NCBI GenBank assembly: GCA_023229795.1
Contig: JALNYP010000059.1
Location: 1-24,427 of the forward strand
DNA: 24,427 bases
Reading direction: 5' to 3'
DNA from: Syntrophobacterales bacterium
GTDB taxonomy: Bacteria; Desulfobacterota; Desulfobaccia; Desulfobaccales; 0-14-0-80-60-11
How positions within the stretch are numbered: position 1 is the stretch's first letter; each line of letters starts with the position of its first letter. A program made the translations under genes and the position numbers. Of this stretch, positions 23,165 through 24,427 are shown one piece after another. Below the pieces are notes generated by a model, which was not told the DNA's origin, ran no database searches, and was given only the letters and a program-made list of their open reading frames with translations.

Positions 23165-23718
23165 CCTCCGAGCCTACCGATCTGGATTACGCGGTGCTGC
23201 GGCGGGTGGCCAAAGGCGACCAGGACGCCCTGGCCGAGCTCATCCGCCGTCATCAGCCGCGCCTCTACCAGGTGGCCTACCGTCTGCTGAAAGACCCCCT
23301 GGAGGCGGAAGACGCCCTCCAGGAGGTCTTTCTCAAGGTTTACGAGAGTGCCCACCGCTTTGAGCCCAAGGCCAAGGTCAGCACCTGGCTGCATCGCATC
23401 ACCGCCAACCACTGCCTGAATCTCCTGCGCCAGCGCCATCCCCAGGATTCCCTGGACCAGGACGATGCGCCGGCGGTGCCGGACTCCGGGGCCACGCCGC
23501 TGCAGGCCCTGGAAGAGCAGGACCTGAGCCGCCGGCTGGAGGCCCTGCTGGACGCTCTCCCCGAAAACCAGCGCCGGGCCCTGGTCCTGAAGCGCTTCGC
23601 CGGGCTCTCATATCAGGAGATCGGCGAGGAAATGGGCCTGTCGCCCCAGGCGGTGGACGGCCTCTTAAAACGGGCCCGGCAATTTTTGAAAAAGGAACTG
23701 CAGGATTATTTGGAGTAG
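23161..23718 (+). CDS. ECF-type RNA polymerase sigma factor
   Basis: This 185-residue protein has region 2 at about 20-92 (LIRRHQPRLYQVAYRLL, then DALQEVFLKVY and STWLHRITANHCLNLLR) and region 4 at about 122-180 (ALPENQRRALVLKRF and LSYQEIGEEMGLSPQAVDGLLKRAR). Both are characteristic of group 4 (ECF) sigma factors. The start is a TTG that overlaps the previous stop as TTGA, with no own ribosome site, so its translation probably depends on the zinc-ribbon gene. An anti-sigma gene begins at 24297, separated from it by a minus-strand ferritin-like gene, which is an unusual split of the normal adjacent pair. It may control the ferritin-like gene, but no target promoter can be proved. Confidence 0.92.
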   Translation: MTSEPTDLDYAVLRRVAKGDQDALAELIRRHQPRLYQVAYRLLKDPLEAEDALQEVFLKVYESAHRFEPKAKVSTWLHRITANHCLNLLRQRHPQDSLDQDDAPAVPDSGATPLQALEEQDLSRRLEALLDALPENQRRALVLKRFAGLSYQEIGEEMGLSPQAVDGLLKRARQFLKKELQDYLE

Positions 23719-23739
23719 GGGCGAGCCGGCGGCTCGCCC
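23719..23739. terminator. perfect 9-bp stem hairpin after the sigma gene
   Basis: GGGCGAGCC (23719-23727) and GGCTCGCCC (23731-23739) pair perfectly around GGC, directly after the sigma stop, followed by TGCGTTTTA. It is a likely terminator between the sigma gene and the convergent ferritin-like gene. It may also belong to a dispersed hairpin family with 22691-22714. Confidence 0.65.
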
Positions 23740-23791
23740 TGCGTTTTAGACCATGGGCGAACAGGGGATTTACTTTTACTGAAAACCGTCG

Positions 23792-24076
23792 TTATTTCCC
23801 GGTGAGCTCTTTGATCTCCTTTTTGGCGTGCTCGATCTCTTCGACCTGCTCCGCGTCCATCCTGAGGAGCATGGTCTGGAATTCGCCCACGTGGGTCTTT
23901 TCCTCCCGGGCGATGTCCAGGAGAACATTTTTAATGTCTTTGTCGGTTGCCAGGGCCGCCATCTGGTCGTAGAGGTTGATGGCATCCAGTTCGGCGATGA
24001 TGGCCGCGCGCAGAATTTCTTTATCGAGGTCCTTTTTGGCGACTTTGGAAAAATCCACCGGTATTTGTGATAACAT
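23792..24076 (-). CDS. EncFtn-like ferritin-family protein
   Basis: This 94-residue helical protein belongs to the ferritin-like/rubrerythrin group and looks closest to encapsulated ferritin (EncFtn). It has Glu29 in AELDAINLYDQ and Glu58-Glu59-x-x-His62 in AREEKTHVGEF. The spacings of 30 and 33 residues from Glu29 to Glu59 and His62 equal those of the EncFtn ferroxidase ligands Glu32, Glu62 and His65; Tyr36 matches the conserved tyrosine, while the neighbouring Trp is Leu. Two such helical hairpins would dimerise to form one di-iron site. No encapsulin gene or recognisable cargo-loading tail is present here. GGGAGGAC is a good ribosome site. A role in iron oxidation or storage, or in peroxide stress, is likely. 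A general rubrerythrin-like domain is the alternative. Confidence 0.85.
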   Translation of the reverse strand: MLSQIPVDFSKVAKKDLDKEILRAAIIAELDAINLYDQMAALATDKDIKNVLLDIAREEKTHVGEFQTMLLRMDAEQVEEIEHAKKEIKELTGK

Positions 24077-24109
24077 GAAGTCCTCCCTTGCCCCCGGGCG
24101 GGGGCGGTC

Positions 24110-24253
24110 ATATCCGGTATGGTTGCTTGCAAAGTAATCATGGCTTAAGGCCGCGTCAAGGCGGGGAATCCCCGTGGGATGGCCCCTCTGAGGGCTGCGG
24201 CCCTGGCCCGGAGAAAAATTGCGGACGCGACGCCGGATTTTGCAATATCCGGT
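24110..24253. promoter_or_regulatory. repeated ATATCCGGT sites in divergent intergenic region
   Basis: ATATCCGGT occurs at 24110-24118 and again at 24245-24253, between the divergent ferritin-like and anti-sigma genes. The second copy is one arm of a near-palindrome (CCGGAT at 24233, ATCCGG ending 24252). The 220-base gap must carry both promoters, and the repeats could be operators. There is no gene in the gap. Confidence 0.35.
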
Positions 24254-24296
24254 GTTTATTAAGTAAAGACTAAATTAATCAGGAATACGATACGCC

Positions 24297-24427
24297 ATGG
24301 AATGCCAAGAAGTACGCCAACAACTGTCCGCCTGGCTGGACCAGGAACTGGACGAGGCCACCGAGGCCGCCTTGGCGGCCCACCTGGAGGGCTGCGAGGC
24401 CTGCCGCCGGGAATGGCGGGGGCGGCG
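24297..24427 (+). CDS. zf-HC2 anti-sigma factor, 3' end outside window
   Basis: The first 43 residues show the zinc-binding anti-sigma (zf-HC2) pattern: MECQEVRQQLSAWLDQEL, then Cys3, His29, Cys33 and Cys36 in AAHLEGCEACRREW. Such proteins bind an ECF sigma factor and release it in response to a signal, often with a membrane segment that would lie beyond the window. The ribosome site is weak. Its partner is presumably the sigma factor at 23161, from which it is separated by the minus-strand ferritin-like gene. Confidence 0.85.
   Translation, partial: MECQEVRQQLSAWLDQELDEATEAALAAHLEGCEACRREWRGR

Noticed and set aside
24088..24273. 61-codon plus-strand frame before the anti-sigma gene
   Set aside because: Gly/Pro-rich translation, no ribosome site, and it fills the divergent promoter region.

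Overview
The window is GC-rich, densely coded and almost entirely plus-strand. It looks like the chromosome of an anaerobic or microaerophilic Gram-negative bacterium. The gene styles (several universal stress proteins, stand-alone receiver proteins, a TauE/SafE carrier next to an Alph_Pro_TM/TIGR02186 protein, and a short archaeal/clostridial-type IlvD) suggest a Desulfobacterota (former Deltaproteobacteria) relative. That taxonomic placement is inference only; no rRNA or other marker settles it.

Region 1 (1-406) is an AT-rich left edge. It holds a possible truncated minus-strand gene and an intergenic stretch. Region 2 (407-11310) is a run of ten co-directional genes that reads as one stress/signalling island: UspA-like, TauE/SafE carrier, Alph_Pro_TM exported protein, an ATP-grasp/phosphohistidine PEP-utilising-type protein without a TIM barrel, a single-domain response regulator, a tandem Usp, a DUF202 membrane protein with 23 consecutive heptads, a membrane sensor histidine kinase, a second single-domain response regulator, and two tandem Usp proteins. 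The kinase/regulator pair, a second receiver overlapping the phosphohistidine gene, and the stress proteins placed among them suggest coupled phosphotransfer signalling. This is the best candidate here for an undescribed system. A REPIN-like pair of inverted hairpins closes the island.

Region 3 (11533-16588) carries a putative promoter, an unrecognised protein with a nucleotidyltransferase-like G-x-G-T-R-L motif translationally coupled to an RNase E/G with an Arg/Pro/Ala/Glu tail, and ilvD. Region 4 (16589-22190) is a replication locus. dnaN and gyrB are present, but recF is absent between them; that space holds a DUF3795 protein, an AT-rich GNAT acetyltransferase and a CGGC-type cysteine protein.

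Region 5 (22263-24427) contains an unrecognised small protein, a zinc-ribbon protein overlapping an ECF sigma factor, a minus-strand EncFtn-like ferritin with intact metal ligands, and the start of a zf-HC2 anti-sigma factor cut by the window end. Several intergenic palindromes recur (6649-6730, 11328-11400, 16599-16621, 18517-18566, 22691-22714, 23719-23739) and look like dispersed REP-type elements, some possibly also acting as terminators.
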